Assembly (NCBI RefSeq): GCF_030848305.1 | Contig: NZ_CP114598.1 | Location: 2,356,001-2,420,000, forward strand | Length of the DNA: 64,000 nt | From: Akkermansia muciniphila | Lineage (GTDB): Bacteria; Verrucomicrobiota; Verrucomicrobiia; Verrucomicrobiales; Akkermansiaceae | Direction of reading: 5' to 3' | Part shown: one piece after another, positions 24,644-32,854 of the stretch | How positions within the stretch are numbered: the stretch's first letter is position 1 | Layout of the letters: every line of letters begins with the position of its first letter | Notes under the pieces: model-generated | The model's input: the letters and a program-made list of their open reading frames with translations, nothing else | Told to the model about the DNA's origin: nothing | The model's database searches: none | Program-made: the position numbers and the translations under genes

Positions 24644-26284
24644 ATGATCATAAAAATAAACTGTTTGGCCACCGCGCTTCTGGCAATGTCCGTATGGGGA
24701 GGCGGAGTGTACGGAGCAAACAAAAATGACCCTCACAGCACGCAAGATGCGGAACAAGGCCCCAAAGACAAACCGGATGCGCGGAGCATTTCCCGTTCCA
24801 ATGCCAGAAGAGCGCTGTTTGAAGTCACGAAAGGAATTTACCAGATTCACGGGAACGGTTTTCCGAACATAACTATTATGGAGGGACAGGAAGGCATCAT
24901 GATCATTACCCCTTTCGTCCCGGAAGAAATTATGACCGAAAGTCTTAACCTTTACTACCGGAAAGCGGGAAAACGGATTGTCAAAGCCATCGTCCATACA
25001 CACCCCCATATCGACCATTTTGCCCATGCCAGAAGAGTGACATCCGGGCAGAACATCAATTCCAAAGGAACGCAGATACCGATACAGGGAAACTCTCCGC
25101 AAAAAGCCATCCCGGAAAAGGCTCATGCGGGCAATACCATGAAAAAAAATTCTGCCCGCAGGGAGGCCGCTCCTTTTGATAAAACGGTAAAAAGCGCCCT
25201 GCATTCCGGCAGGGGCGCCGCTGATTCCGGTAAAATCATTACAGCGTTCCCGCCTGCCGGGACTACCGCCAAGACAGGTGGAACAGTAAGGATAGACGGC
25301 ATAGAAGTGGAATTCATGACGGTTCCCGGAATGGGAGCCTCTCCTGCCGCACTAATGTATTTTCCACAATTCAAGGCGCTTTTTTATGGAGAAGACACGG
25401 CAAGGGCCATGCATGATATTTGCACTCTGGGAGTATCCAAAATAAGGGACGCAAAAAACCGGTGGAAAGCTCTTGATCAAGCCATTCAGCGTTATGAAGA
25501 CAAAATAGAAATTTTATTCGCGCAACATCATCGGCCCAGAATGGGAAAAGAAAATATTAAACGGTTCCTGGCCAGGGAATGCCGCAGCTGCAAATACATG
25601 CATGACCGGATATTGAATCTGGTCAGCAAAGGGTATTCTCCCGCAGAGATTGCGGAAAAAATCAATCCGATGCCGGAAGACGGCAGAATCAAGATTAGCT
25701 CTCCGGAAATCACCGGGCAAAAGGACTATCGTCAAGACGCCGAGGCATCAAGGCACGTTATGTTTGCCAATCTAAAAAGCGGCAACATAAGGAATCTTGC
25801 AGGAAATATGTTGAAACAATTCGGTTATCAAACGGAGTCCTTATTCCGAAACAATGAACTTCTCGTCAATGCCGGGGAACCGGGAAGCGGTCTGCTTAAA
25901 AATTCCCGCGAACTCGTCTTGACGGACACGTTATCTGCCCTGACTCCTGAACTGCTGTTCGACTACCTGGGCGTCAGCCTGAATAGCGAAAAGACCAAAG
26001 GGAAAAAGCTGGCTTTCAACTGGATTGCCCAAAATGGAAAACCATACGGTTTCTGGATTGAAAACGAAGTACTGATGTACCGCGAAGGAAAACCGGTCAA
26101 ACACCCCGACGCAGTCATTACCGGAGACAAACTCCACTTTGCCCTGGTTGCCACGCGCGCAATGCCCTTAAAGACGGCGCTGGACAAAGGCATGATTAAA
26201 ATTGAAGGCAATACGGATAAATTCAGGGAACTGCTCGGATGCATGGATAAGTTCCATGGGAACTTCCATATCATAGTTCCCTGA
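24644..26284 (+). CDS. Secreted alkylsulfatase-like metallo-beta-lactamase-fold protein
   Basis: A 546-residue protein with a signal peptide (ATALLAMSVWGGGVYG-ANK). The MBL-fold metal motif H120-x-H122-x-D124-H125 (HTHPHIDHF), the GED loop (E250), the QHHRPRMGKENI histidine segment and an SCP2-like C-terminal domain (about 430-546) match class III alkylsulfatases (SdsA1, YjcS). Two differences stand out: the position of the family's zinc-ligand glutamate (E280 of SdsA1, by my alignment from memory) is G231 here, and residues 135-215 are a basic, low-complexity stretch instead of the usual compact segment. The gene is AT-richer than its neighbours. It may be a divergent or degraded sulfatase, or have a different substrate. 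Confidence 0.75.
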   Translation: MIIKINCLATALLAMSVWGGGVYGANKNDPHSTQDAEQGPKDKPDARSISRSNARRALFEVTKGIYQIHGNGFPNITIMEGQEGIMIITPFVPEEIMTESLNLYYRKAGKRIVKAIVHTHPHIDHFAHARRVTSGQNINSKGTQIPIQGNSPQKAIPEKAHAGNTMKKNSARREAAPFDKTVKSALHSGRGAADSGKIITAFPPAGTTAKTGGTVRIDGIEVEFMTVPGMGASPAALMYFPQFKALFYGEDTARAMHDICTLGVSKIRDAKNRWKALDQAIQRYEDKIEILFAQHHRPRMGKENIKRFLARECRSCKYMHDRILNLVSKGYSPAEIAEKINPMPEDGRIKISSPEITGQKDYRQDAEASRHVMFANLKSGNIRNLAGNMLKQFGYQTESLFRNNELLVNAGEPGSGLLKNSRELVLTDTLSALTPELLFDYLGVSLNSEKTKGKKLAFNWIAQNGKPYGFWIENEVLMYREGKPVKHPDAVITGDKLHFALVATRAMPLKTALDKGMIKIEGNTDKFRELLGCMDKFHGNFHIIVP

Positions 26285-26483
26285 GCTCATTACCTCTTGA
26301 AGAGTACCGGCATTATTTTTCTCAACATCATTAACCGTATCAGCAAATATTGTTCAAACGGCCATGCCTTCCGGCGCAGGAAAGCAATTGAAACAAGGAA
26401 TGACTATTTCTCAAGGGCTAAACATATTCTCTCCCCGCAACATTCAACGATTTTTCTTCCCATAGGGTAAGGGCTAATATTAA

Positions 26484-27014
26484 ATGGAAATCATGAAACG
26501 TTTTTTCCTTCCTGTTTTAGCGCTACTTATTTGTGCAGCCGCACCTCTTTCCGCCCAGGCCAGGAAAGGAGCCGCCACCCCTTCCACGGACGACTACAAC
26601 CAGAGCCAGTTCTGGATAGGCAATTTTCCGGAGGGGCAGTATGTGGTGCATCTCAGCCGGATTGTAGCGGTGGCGCAGCATAAGTATATTCTGGACAATG
26701 CCTGCATGGTGTATGAAGTGACGCTGATTACTCTGGGGAATACGCCCACCAAGTTTTATTATCTGGAAACGCTGGGGCAACATTCCGGCATCAACGCCAT
26801 CAAGAATGTGACTGACCGGGCGAAGGAACTAGGGGCCGGCGCCGTCAACCGGGCGACGGGAGGAAGCATTGACCCGGATACAACCGTCGCAAAGATTTAC
26901 CCGAATACGAATACCGTGGAATTCCGTGTAGCTACCCTGGAACAGCTCAATAAAATGTATGCCTCTCTGCTCAAGGCGTGGCAGGACGGGAAAGGGAGGA
27001 CGTTCAAACCCTGA
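26484..27014 (+). CDS. Small secreted protein of unknown function
   Basis: A 176-residue protein with a clear signal peptide (MKRFFLPVLALLICAAAPLSAQA). The mature part (about 145 residues) has no domain I recognise; it is mixed alpha/beta in character with a Tyr/His-rich first half and contains an AAxKIYPNTNTVEFRVATLEQLNKMY-like C-terminal helix. No transmembrane segment follows the signal, so it should be periplasmic or exported. The gene stands alone between two divergent/convergent neighbours and ends at a hairpin terminator. The start could be ATG 26484 or 26493. Confidence 0.7.
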   Translation: MEIMKRFFLPVLALLICAAAPLSAQARKGAATPSTDDYNQSQFWIGNFPEGQYVVHLSRIVAVAQHKYILDNACMVYEVTLITLGNTPTKFYYLETLGQHSGINAIKNVTDRAKELGAGAVNRATGGSIDPDTTVAKIYPNTNTVEFRVATLEQLNKMYASLLKAWQDGKGRTFKP

Positions 27015-27060
27015 AGGCCTGAATCAGTGATTAAAGCGTAGCTAAGCATGGTCTGATTTC

Positions 27061-27086
27061 AATCCGCGGCAAGTACGGATTTTTTA
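27061..27086 (+). terminator. Terminator after the small secreted protein gene
   Basis: AATCCG/CGGATT stem (27061-27066 with 27076-27081), 9-base loop, then TTTTT-rich tail. Confidence 0.65.
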
Positions 27087-27103
27087 ATCATCTTTCCTCA
27101 CTG

Positions 27104-27607
27104 CTAAATATATTTCCTCTCCATCATGCGGGCCTTCAGAGGATCCGCAGAATAGAGGTGGGTAAGGCCGATCGCCAGAGCGTCGGCGGCATCGGATTCC
27201 GGCGTTTCCCGGAGTTCCAAAAGAGCCCGCACCATAAAGGCGACCTGCGTTTTTTGAGCGGCTCCGCGCCCCACGACGGAAAGTTTCACGCTTTTGGGGG
27301 AGTACTCCATGATACGCAGCCCGGCTTCCGCCGCGGCAATGACCACGGCCGCCTTGGCCGCGCCCATCGTGATGGCCGTCTGATGAGACTGGACATAGAT
27401 GATGCGCTCCACCGCCATTTCATCCGGGTTCCATTTGTCAATGAGGTTGCCCAAATGCTGCTTGATGGCAAGCAGACAGCCGGACTGGGACACGCTCCGG
27501 GGAATGGAGAGCGTTCCATAGTCCAGCGCGCGCGCCCGTCGGTAGTCGCCCTCCACCACGGCATAACCCGTGTTGCGGATGGCCGGGTCTATGGCAAGAA
27601 TGCGCAT
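27104..27607 (-). CDS. ruvC: Holliday junction resolvase RuvC
   Basis: A 167-residue RNase H-fold endonuclease with the four acidic catalytic residues D7 (LAIDPA), E67 (AVERII), D139 and D142 (ESDAADALA), matching E. coli D7, E66, D138 and D141. It cuts Holliday junctions made by RuvAB during recombination repair. Its stop side faces the small secreted protein gene. ruvA and ruvB are not nearby. The DEAD-box gene lies 47 bp upstream in the same direction, possibly co-transcribed. Confidence 0.96.
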   Translation of the reverse strand: MRILAIDPAIRNTGYAVVEGDYRRARALDYGTLSIPRSVSQSGCLLAIKQHLGNLIDKWNPDEMAVERIIYVQSHQTAITMGAAKAAVVIAAAEAGLRIMEYSPKSVKLSVVGRGAAQKTQVAFMVRALLELRETPESDAADALAIGLTHLYSADPLKARMMERKYI

Positions 27608-27654
27608 GGGATGATCTTCATTCCATCAGAGAGAAACATCATGTTTCCCCCTCC

Positions 27655-28857
27655 TTAGCGCCTGCGGCGCTTGGGGCCCGCGGGTTTGGGCTTGCGGACG
27701 GATTTGACGGGCTTGTCTTCCAACAGGGCGGTGTACGTGTAATTGAACCCGTCCAGTTTTTTGCGCTCAATGGGTTTCCCGATGAAATTTTCCACAGCCG
27801 TGGCAAAGTCCAGTTCATCCGCAGTCATGATCGTGAACGCATCCCCTGAAGCTTCCGCGCGGCCGGTACGGCCGATGCGGTGCACATAGTCTTCCGCATT
27901 TTCCGGAACGCGGTAGTTGATGACGTGGGTCACGCCGCTGATGTCAATGCCGCGCGCCGCCACATCCGTAGCCACCAGAATATCGTATTTTCCGCTCTTG
28001 AATCCCTTAAGCGCCTCCATGCGCTCTTTCTGGGGAATGTCGGAGTGCATGACGGCCACTTCCCCGCGGTAACCATGATGCTTGAGCATGCCGCATACCG
28101 CGTCCGCCTCCTTGCGGGTGCGGGTAAAGATCATGACGGAACGGAAATCCGTTCCCTTGAGCAGGGCCAGCAGCAGCTCATCCCGCTGATCCAGAGCCAC
28201 CGGATAAAAGGCGTGGCTGATGGTGGCGGCCACTTCACGCCGGGCGATGGTGACTTCCGCGGGGTCCGTCAGGCACCATTTGGCAAATCCCGCGATGACC
28301 GGAGGCATGGTAGCGGAGAAGAAGAGGGTTTGCCTTCCTTCCCACGGGCAGAGGTTGACGATTTTACGGACAATGGGCAGGAACCCCATGTCCAGCATTC
28401 GGTCCACTTCATCCAGAACCAGGGCCTTGACTTCACCGAAGCGCATGGTGCAGCGGTAGAAGTGGTCCACCAGACGGCCGGGGGTGGCCACGACGATGTC
28501 CGCTCCTTCTTTCAGGTCTTCCGTCTGCTTTCCGTATCCCACTCCGCCGTACAGCAACGCTACTTTCAATCCAGTGAACTCACCGTATTCGGCAAAGGCT
28601 TCCGCTACCTGGTCGGCCAGTTCACGGGTGGGTTCCAGCACCAGTATCTGAGGTTTGCCGATGGGTTGAAGCTTCGTCAGCAGAGGAAGGGCAAAAGCGG
28701 CGGTTTTCCCCGTTCCCGTTTGGGAGGCCCCAATGAGGTCCCTGCCTTCCAGAATGATGGGAATGGCCTGCTCCTGAATGGGGGTGGGATGTTCATAACC
28801 GCATTTCTCCACCGCCTTCAAGACGGGTTCCGATAAACCTAATTCTGAAAATAACAT
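27655..28857 (-). CDS. DEAD-box RNA helicase, RhlE-like, with DEVD box
   Basis: About 400 residues from ATG 28857 (14 upstream codons are open but lack family similarity). All helicase motifs are present: Q motif (PTPIQEQAIP), Walker A SQTGTGKT (45-52), PTREL, TPGRL, the motif II tetrapeptide DEVD at 149-152 instead of DEAD, SAT (181-183), and HRIGRTGR near the end. The C-terminus is a short basic tail (KPKPAGPKRRRR) that can bind RNA. It should unwind RNA in ribosome assembly or mRNA decay. The DEVD substitution keeps the catalytic acidic pair. Confidence 0.92.
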   Translation of the reverse strand: MLFSELGLSEPVLKAVEKCGYEHPTPIQEQAIPIILEGRDLIGASQTGTGKTAAFALPLLTKLQPIGKPQILVLEPTRELADQVAEAFAEYGEFTGLKVALLYGGVGYGKQTEDLKEGADIVVATPGRLVDHFYRCTMRFGEVKALVLDEVDRMLDMGFLPIVRKIVNLCPWEGRQTLFFSATMPPVIAGFAKWCLTDPAEVTIARREVAATISHAFYPVALDQRDELLLALLKGTDFRSVMIFTRTRKEADAVCGMLKHHGYRGEVAVMHSDIPQKERMEALKGFKSGKYDILVATDVAARGIDISGVTHVINYRVPENAEDYVHRIGRTGRAEASGDAFTIMTADELDFATAVENFIGKPIERKKLDGFNYTYTALLEDKPVKSVRKPKPAGPKRRRR

Positions 28858-28918
28858 TGATCTTGTATGCTTGCTAAAGAGTAGAACACGATTCCGCACA
28901 GAGGCGCAGGAACCGCGG

Positions 28919-29548
28919 TCAGGAGATGAACGGATTGGTCAGCAGTTCGTTCTTTACGGTGGTATAAGGCCCGTGTCCCGGGAAAATCATAGTCGTGGCG
29001 GGCTGGTTGAGCACTTTCTTTTCAATGCCCTGTTTCAGCAGGCGCAGGTTTCCTCCCGGGAGGTCCGTCCGCCCGATGGAGCCGGCAAAAATGACGTCAC
29101 CAGTAAACATGATTCCTTCATCCGGCAAATCGTAAACAATGCTGTCCGGAGAATGGCCGGGCACCTGGTGGAGATGCCACAACAGGCCGCCCCAGTTCGC
29201 CGTGTGAATGTCCGGAGTGAGTACTTCATCCACCACAAACGGCTGGACGTTGAGGGGAAGCCCCCAGGCGTCGCGGGCCATTTTTTCCAGCGTCAGGCTT
29301 TCATTGTAGGGCTGCCCGGCATGAATGCGGCAGTCGAAAATCTGGCGCATGCGGCAGGCGTCCTCCACATGGTCAAAATGCTGGTGGGTAATGAGAAGGT
29401 CCGTGATGATGATATCGGGCTTTTTGGAATAGATCCAGTCCGCGAAACCGGACGGAGCATCCACAGCCACGTAAGTGTTATCCCTCGTTTTGAAGAGGTA
29501 ACCATTACAGGAAGCCACTCCACCCGTATAAACGCGAATCCGATCCAT
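28919..29548 (-). CDS. MBL-fold hydrolase, glyoxalase II-like
   Basis: About 209 residues from ATG 29548 (an upstream ATG at 29620 is in frame but precedes the first beta-strand by 24 unlikely residues). The binuclear metal site is THQHFDH, with later HSPDS and TGDVIF segments and a final PGHGPYTT histidine, the order found in hydroxyacylglutathione-hydrolase-like proteins. Specific substrate is not predictable; the sequence lacks the C-terminal glutathione-binding extension of true GloB. It lies between the helicase and pyrC, all on the minus strand. Confidence 0.88.
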   Translation of the reverse strand: MDRIRVYTGGVASCNGYLFKTRDNTYVAVDAPSGFADWIYSKKPDIIITDLLITHQHFDHVEDACRMRQIFDCRIHAGQPYNESLTLEKMARDAWGLPLNVQPFVVDEVLTPDIHTANWGGLLWHLHQVPGHSPDSIVYDLPDEGIMFTGDVIFAGSIGRTDLPGGNLRLLKQGIEKKVLNQPATTMIFPGHGPYTTVKNELLTNPFIS

Positions 29549-29639
29549 GGACAGGGATTGTAGTGAGATCGCCCGGAATATCCAGTATAAAGACGATTCC
29601 CTTAAATCGCTTTCTGTCATCTTCCCCTGGAAAAGCCCC

Positions 29640-30641
29640 TCACATCAGTCTCCAGGGAATGGTGCGTCCGGCATCCATCGGCACCACTTTCTGTCCATGC
29701 CCTTCGTAAACGTCCGGCACCGGCATTTCACGCCGCTGCAAACGGACCGTCCTGGCAGGCGGGTTCAGACCGTACAGAGCGCAGGCATGGCCGGAAACAA
29801 AGCCCTGCAGCCGGTCCAGGGCTCCGTGTTCGTCAAACAGAGCCGCCAGACGCGGAAGGGCGATGGGAGCCGTGAATACGCCGGCGGCGCATCCGCACGC
29901 TTCCTTGGCATGGATGGGATGAGGGGCGGAGTCACTGCCGAACATGAGGCGGGGATGCCCGGCAAGGGCAGCCTGCAGCAGGGCTTCCCGGTCTTCCGGC
30001 CTTTTGGCGATCGGCTTGCAGAACAGATGCGGCCTCAGCATGCCTCCGGCCACATCGTCCAAAGTAATCAGAAGGTGCTGGAGGGTTACCGTGGCGGCCA
30101 GGTTTTCAAATTCATCCAGCAACCGCACGGCGGCGGCCGTGGTAATGTGTTCCATGCAGATAGTCAGCCGGGGGAAGCGCGTGGCCAAATCACGGTAAAC
30201 ATTCAGGAATTCGGCCTCCCGGTCCATCACGAAGCCGTGGCTTTCTCCATGCACCAGCAGGGGAATATCCATTTCCTGCATGATGGACAGGGTGGCTTCC
30301 GCATCCTTCATGGCTTTCACGCCGCCCTCGCTGTTCGTCGTAGCCCCTGCCGGGTACAGCTTGATGCCGAACACCAGTTCCTTGAGCCGGGACAATTCCT
30401 TCTCGGAATAGGAACGGAAAAATGCCGTCATGTACGGCTGGAACACATCGCCTCCGCAAGCGTCCAGAACCCGCTGCCGGTAAGCCTGCACCGCATCCGC
30501 ATCAGCCACCGGAGGCACCAGGTTGGGCATGATGACCGCTCCGGCAAAGGAGGCGGAACTTAACGGGGCGACCAGCTTCAGCATATCTCCGTCCCTCAGG
30601 TGAAGATGCATGTCCAGCGGGGAGTGCAGTTCCAGAATCAT
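29640..30641 (-). CDS. pyrC: Dihydroorotase, PyrC type (class II)
   Basis: About 333 residues from ATG 30641; a longer frame to 30734 has no similarity. Metal-binding [10 protein letters not shown] at the start, the carboxylated lysine in [16 protein letters not shown] (LLVHGESHG), CMEHITT and the catalytic aspartate in FGSDSAPH follow the E. coli PyrC pattern. It closes carbamoyl-aspartate to dihydroorotate in pyrimidine synthesis. It is followed 91 bp downstream by the MBL-fold hydrolase. Confidence 0.96.
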   Translation of the reverse strand: MILELHSPLDMHLHLRDGDMLKLVAPLSSASFAGAVIMPNLVPPVADADAVQAYRQRVLDACGGDVFQPYMTAFFRSYSEKELSRLKELVFGIKLYPAGATTNSEGGVKAMKDAEATLSIMQEMDIPLLVHGESHGFVMDREAEFLNVYRDLATRFPRLTICMEHITTAAAVRLLDEFENLAATVTLQHLLITLDDVAGGMLRPHLFCKPIAKRPEDREALLQAALAGHPRLMFGSDSAPHPIHAKEACGCAAGVFTAPIALPRLAALFDEHGALDRLQGFVSGHACALYGLNPPARTVRLQRREMPVPDVYEGHGQKVVPMDAGRTIPWRLM

Positions 30642-30880
30642 GCCGATATCATGAGGGAAGATTGCGCCTAAATCAAGCACGCTCCCCCGCCCCGCAGGAA
30701 AGCAATTCTCCAACGGGGGGAGAAAAACGGGCATTTCCCCGTAAACCGGAAGGGACGCGGTACGCTTCGCGCTGTTGAGATGAAGTCAAATTCCGCTCCA
30801 TGCCTCAGAATCCGGGGGCCATCCCGGACGATTTTCCTGAAACGGCAAGCGGAATACGGGAACAGCAACAATCCGGGCAC

Positions 30881-30903
30881 AAAAAAGCCGCCCGGAGGCG
30901 GCT
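30881..30903 (-). terminator. Terminator of tRNA-Asp
   Basis: AGCCGCC/GGCGGCT stem with CGGA loop, followed on the minus strand by six T residues, 18 bp past the tRNA end. Confidence 0.85.
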
Positions 30904-30920
30904 GTTTCTTCTGAACAAGG

Positions 30921-30998
30921 TGGCGAAGCGGACGGGGCTCGAACCCGCGACCTCCAGCGTGACAGGCTGGCGCTCTAACCGAACTGAGCTACCGCTCC
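30921..30998 (-). tRNA. tRNA-Asp (anticodon GTC)
   Basis: Minus-strand cloverleaf: acceptor GGAGCGG pairs with CCGCTTC (one G-U), D loop AGCTCAGTTCGGTTAGAGC, anticodon loop CTGTCAC, T loop GGGTTCGAGCCCC, discriminator G and encoded CCA. Confidence 0.95.
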
Positions 30999-31168
30999 AT
31001 AACCTTGGATGCCGTCCCTGCCTGATGGCGGGGACGTGGAGGCTTATACACGCCTTCATACCCCGGTGACAAGAAAAAAAGACTTTTTTTGCAACTTCTG
31101 CAACCGCCGGCGGTTTGTACGGTGAAGAAACCGTAACTTTTCAATTTCCTGATTTATTTCAATACAAC

Positions 31169-31192
31169 AACAAATTCTCAACCTTATTTGTT
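31169..31192 (+). promoter_or_regulatory. Inverted repeat upstream of marR, candidate operator
   Basis: AACAAAT, 10 bases, ATTTGTT, just ahead of the -35 box at 31198. A second palindrome, AACCGGTT (31210-31217), lies between -35 and -10. Either is a possible MarR site controlling the operon. Confidence 0.4.
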
Positions 31193-31197
31193 TTAGT

Positions 31198-31227
31198 TTG
31201 ACAACAATTAACCGGTTTTGACATAAC
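31198..31227 (+). promoter_or_regulatory. Probable promoter of the marR-RND operon
   Basis: TTGACA (31198-31203), 18 bp, CATAAC (31222-31227). The start would fall near 31234, the first base of the marR ATG. Confidence 0.5.
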
Positions 31228-31233
31228 ACCCCC

Positions 31234-31704
31234 ATGCTTCAGACTGCCACGGATATCACTGCCTCCGTTCACCAATTTGAGACGATTCTTTATCAGTTCA
31301 AAAGAGATAACCTGAATGAGGTGGACCAGAATCATTACCAGAAAATCATGGGGCTTTCCGTCCGGCAGATGAACGCCCTGGGCGCCCTGAACCGCCTGAT
31401 GACCAACCGCCAGGAAGGCATTCCCCTGAAAACGCTCGCCCATTATCTCCGCATGAGCATTCCCTCCACCTCCCTGCTGGTGGACAGCATGGTGAAGAAA
31501 GGGCTGTTCGACCGCAAGGAGAATCCCCGCGACAGGCGTTCCCTGTGCATCCGCCTTTCCGAGGAAGGCGAATCCAGGTTCCAGATGCTTTTCAACGGCA
31601 TGAAGGAAAAACTGGACACCCTGTTCAGCATTCTGTCGCAAGAGGACAAGGAAAATTTCTGCCGCATTGTGGATACCCTCTACAACCACGTTTACAATAA
31701 ATAA
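31234..31704 (+). CDS. MarR-family transcription regulator
   Basis: A 156-residue winged-helix protein: a dimerisation helix, SVRQMNALGALNRL, the recognition region PLKTLAHYLRMSIPSTSLLVDSMVKKGLFDRK, and the wing ENPRDRRSLCIRLSEEGE with the DxRxR signature. It lies 6 bp ahead of an RND adaptor gene and probably represses the three-gene operon until a toxic ligand binds. Two palindromes in the promoter are candidate binding sites. Confidence 0.92.
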   Translation: MLQTATDITASVHQFETILYQFKRDNLNEVDQNHYQKIMGLSVRQMNALGALNRLMTNRQEGIPLKTLAHYLRMSIPSTSLLVDSMVKKGLFDRKENPRDRRSLCIRLSEEGESRFQMLFNGMKEKLDTLFSILSQEDKENFCRIVDTLYNHVYNK

Positions 31705-31710
31705 TACCAC

Positions 31711-32847
31711 ATGAAAAAACACACGCATCATCGGAAGGCGCCCCTCCGCCTGCTGGCCGGCTCCGGCCTGCTTTTTTCTCTGTTTGTTCCGGGTTATTCC
31801 CAGGGAGCGCCGGGAAGGGCTGCGGCCAAGCCCAGCACCGTACTCGTCCAGAAAGCCGCCGCTATTGACAGCGCGGTGAACAAAAAGTACATCGGCCAGG
31901 TGGAAGCCATTGACCGGGTGGCTGTGCAGCCCCGCGTCTCCGGCAACATCGTAGCCACCCGCTTCCAGGAAGGAAAGGTCGTGAAGAAGGGGGATCTCCT
32001 GTTTGAGATTGAGGACACGCGTTACAGGGCGGCTGTGGAGGAAGCGGTAGCCAAAAAGGCCCAGCTTGAAGCCAAACTTCTTTACGCCAAGAATAGTTTT
32101 GAACGCTACAACAGGCTGCTGGCCTCCAAATCCGTCTCCATGGACACGGTGGAAAACGCCAAGAGCACCATGCATGCCCTGGAAGCGGAAATCCAGTCCG
32201 CAAACGCCGCCATTACGGTAGCGAAGGATAATCTTAATTACACCAGGCTCACGGCCCCCATCACGGGCCGCACGGGCCGCGTCACTTTTTCCACGGGCAA
32301 TTACATCACCCCCACCTCCGGTTCCCTGGTGACCATTACGGGCATTGATGAGGTATATGTGAAGTTCCCCATCAGCGAACGCGACTTCCTTTCCCTGTTC
32401 GGCACCCAGGAACAGATGAAGAAAGATGCCCTGGTGTCCGTCAACCTCGCCAACGGCAAGGCATACGACCAGCCGGGCAGAATTTTCATGACGGACAATA
32501 CCGTCCAGACGACCACGGACACCCTGAATGTCTGGGCCAAATTCCCCAATCCGGAAGATGAGCTGACGCCCGGCGGCGTAGTCACGGTTAATCTTTCCAA
32601 GAAAAACGTGGACCGCTTCCCGGCAGCCAACATCTCTTCCGTGATGCATGATGCGTACAAGAGCTACGTTTACATCGTCAACGACCAGGGCGTCGTGGAA
32701 CGCCGGGACGTTACGCTGGGCAACACGGTCAATAACGAACAGTGTTTCAGTTCCGGCGTCAAGGAAGGGGAAGTCGTCATCATCGACGGCATGCACAAGG
32801 TGCGTCCCGGCGCCAAAGTGAATCCGGTCTATTCCGTCCAAAACTGA
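31711..32847 (+). CDS. RND efflux periplasmic adaptor (MexA/AcrA-like)
   Basis: A 378-residue membrane-fusion protein. A signal peptide (LLAGSGLLFSLFVPGYSQG) without lipobox cysteine is followed by the lipoyl/barrel-sandwich halves (VQPRVSGNIVATRFQEGKVVKKGDLLFEI and TRLTAPITGRTGRV) around a coiled-coil hairpin (about 100-160), then beta-barrel and membrane-proximal domains. It links the inner-membrane pump to an outer-membrane channel. The pump gene starts 7 bp later. No outer-membrane factor is in this operon; the NodT-type protein at 53799 could be shared. Confidence 0.93.
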   Translation: MKKHTHHRKAPLRLLAGSGLLFSLFVPGYSQGAPGRAAAKPSTVLVQKAAAIDSAVNKKYIGQVEAIDRVAVQPRVSGNIVATRFQEGKVVKKGDLLFEIEDTRYRAAVEEAVAKKAQLEAKLLYAKNSFERYNRLLASKSVSMDTVENAKSTMHALEAEIQSANAAITVAKDNLNYTRLTAPITGRTGRVTFSTGNYITPTSGSLVTITGIDEVYVKFPISERDFLSLFGTQEQMKKDALVSVNLANGKAYDQPGRIFMTDNTVQTTTDTLNVWAKFPNPEDELTPGGVVTVNLSKKNVDRFPAANISSVMHDAYKSYVYIVNDQGVVERRDVTLGNTVNNEQCFSSGVKEGEVVIIDGMHKVRPGAKVNPVYSVQN

Positions 32848-32854
32848 GCTACCC

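Noticed and set aside
27061-27081. AATCCG...CGGATT as another copy of the switch site
   Set aside because: The arms are in the opposite order with a 9-base loop and a T tail; it is a plain terminator.
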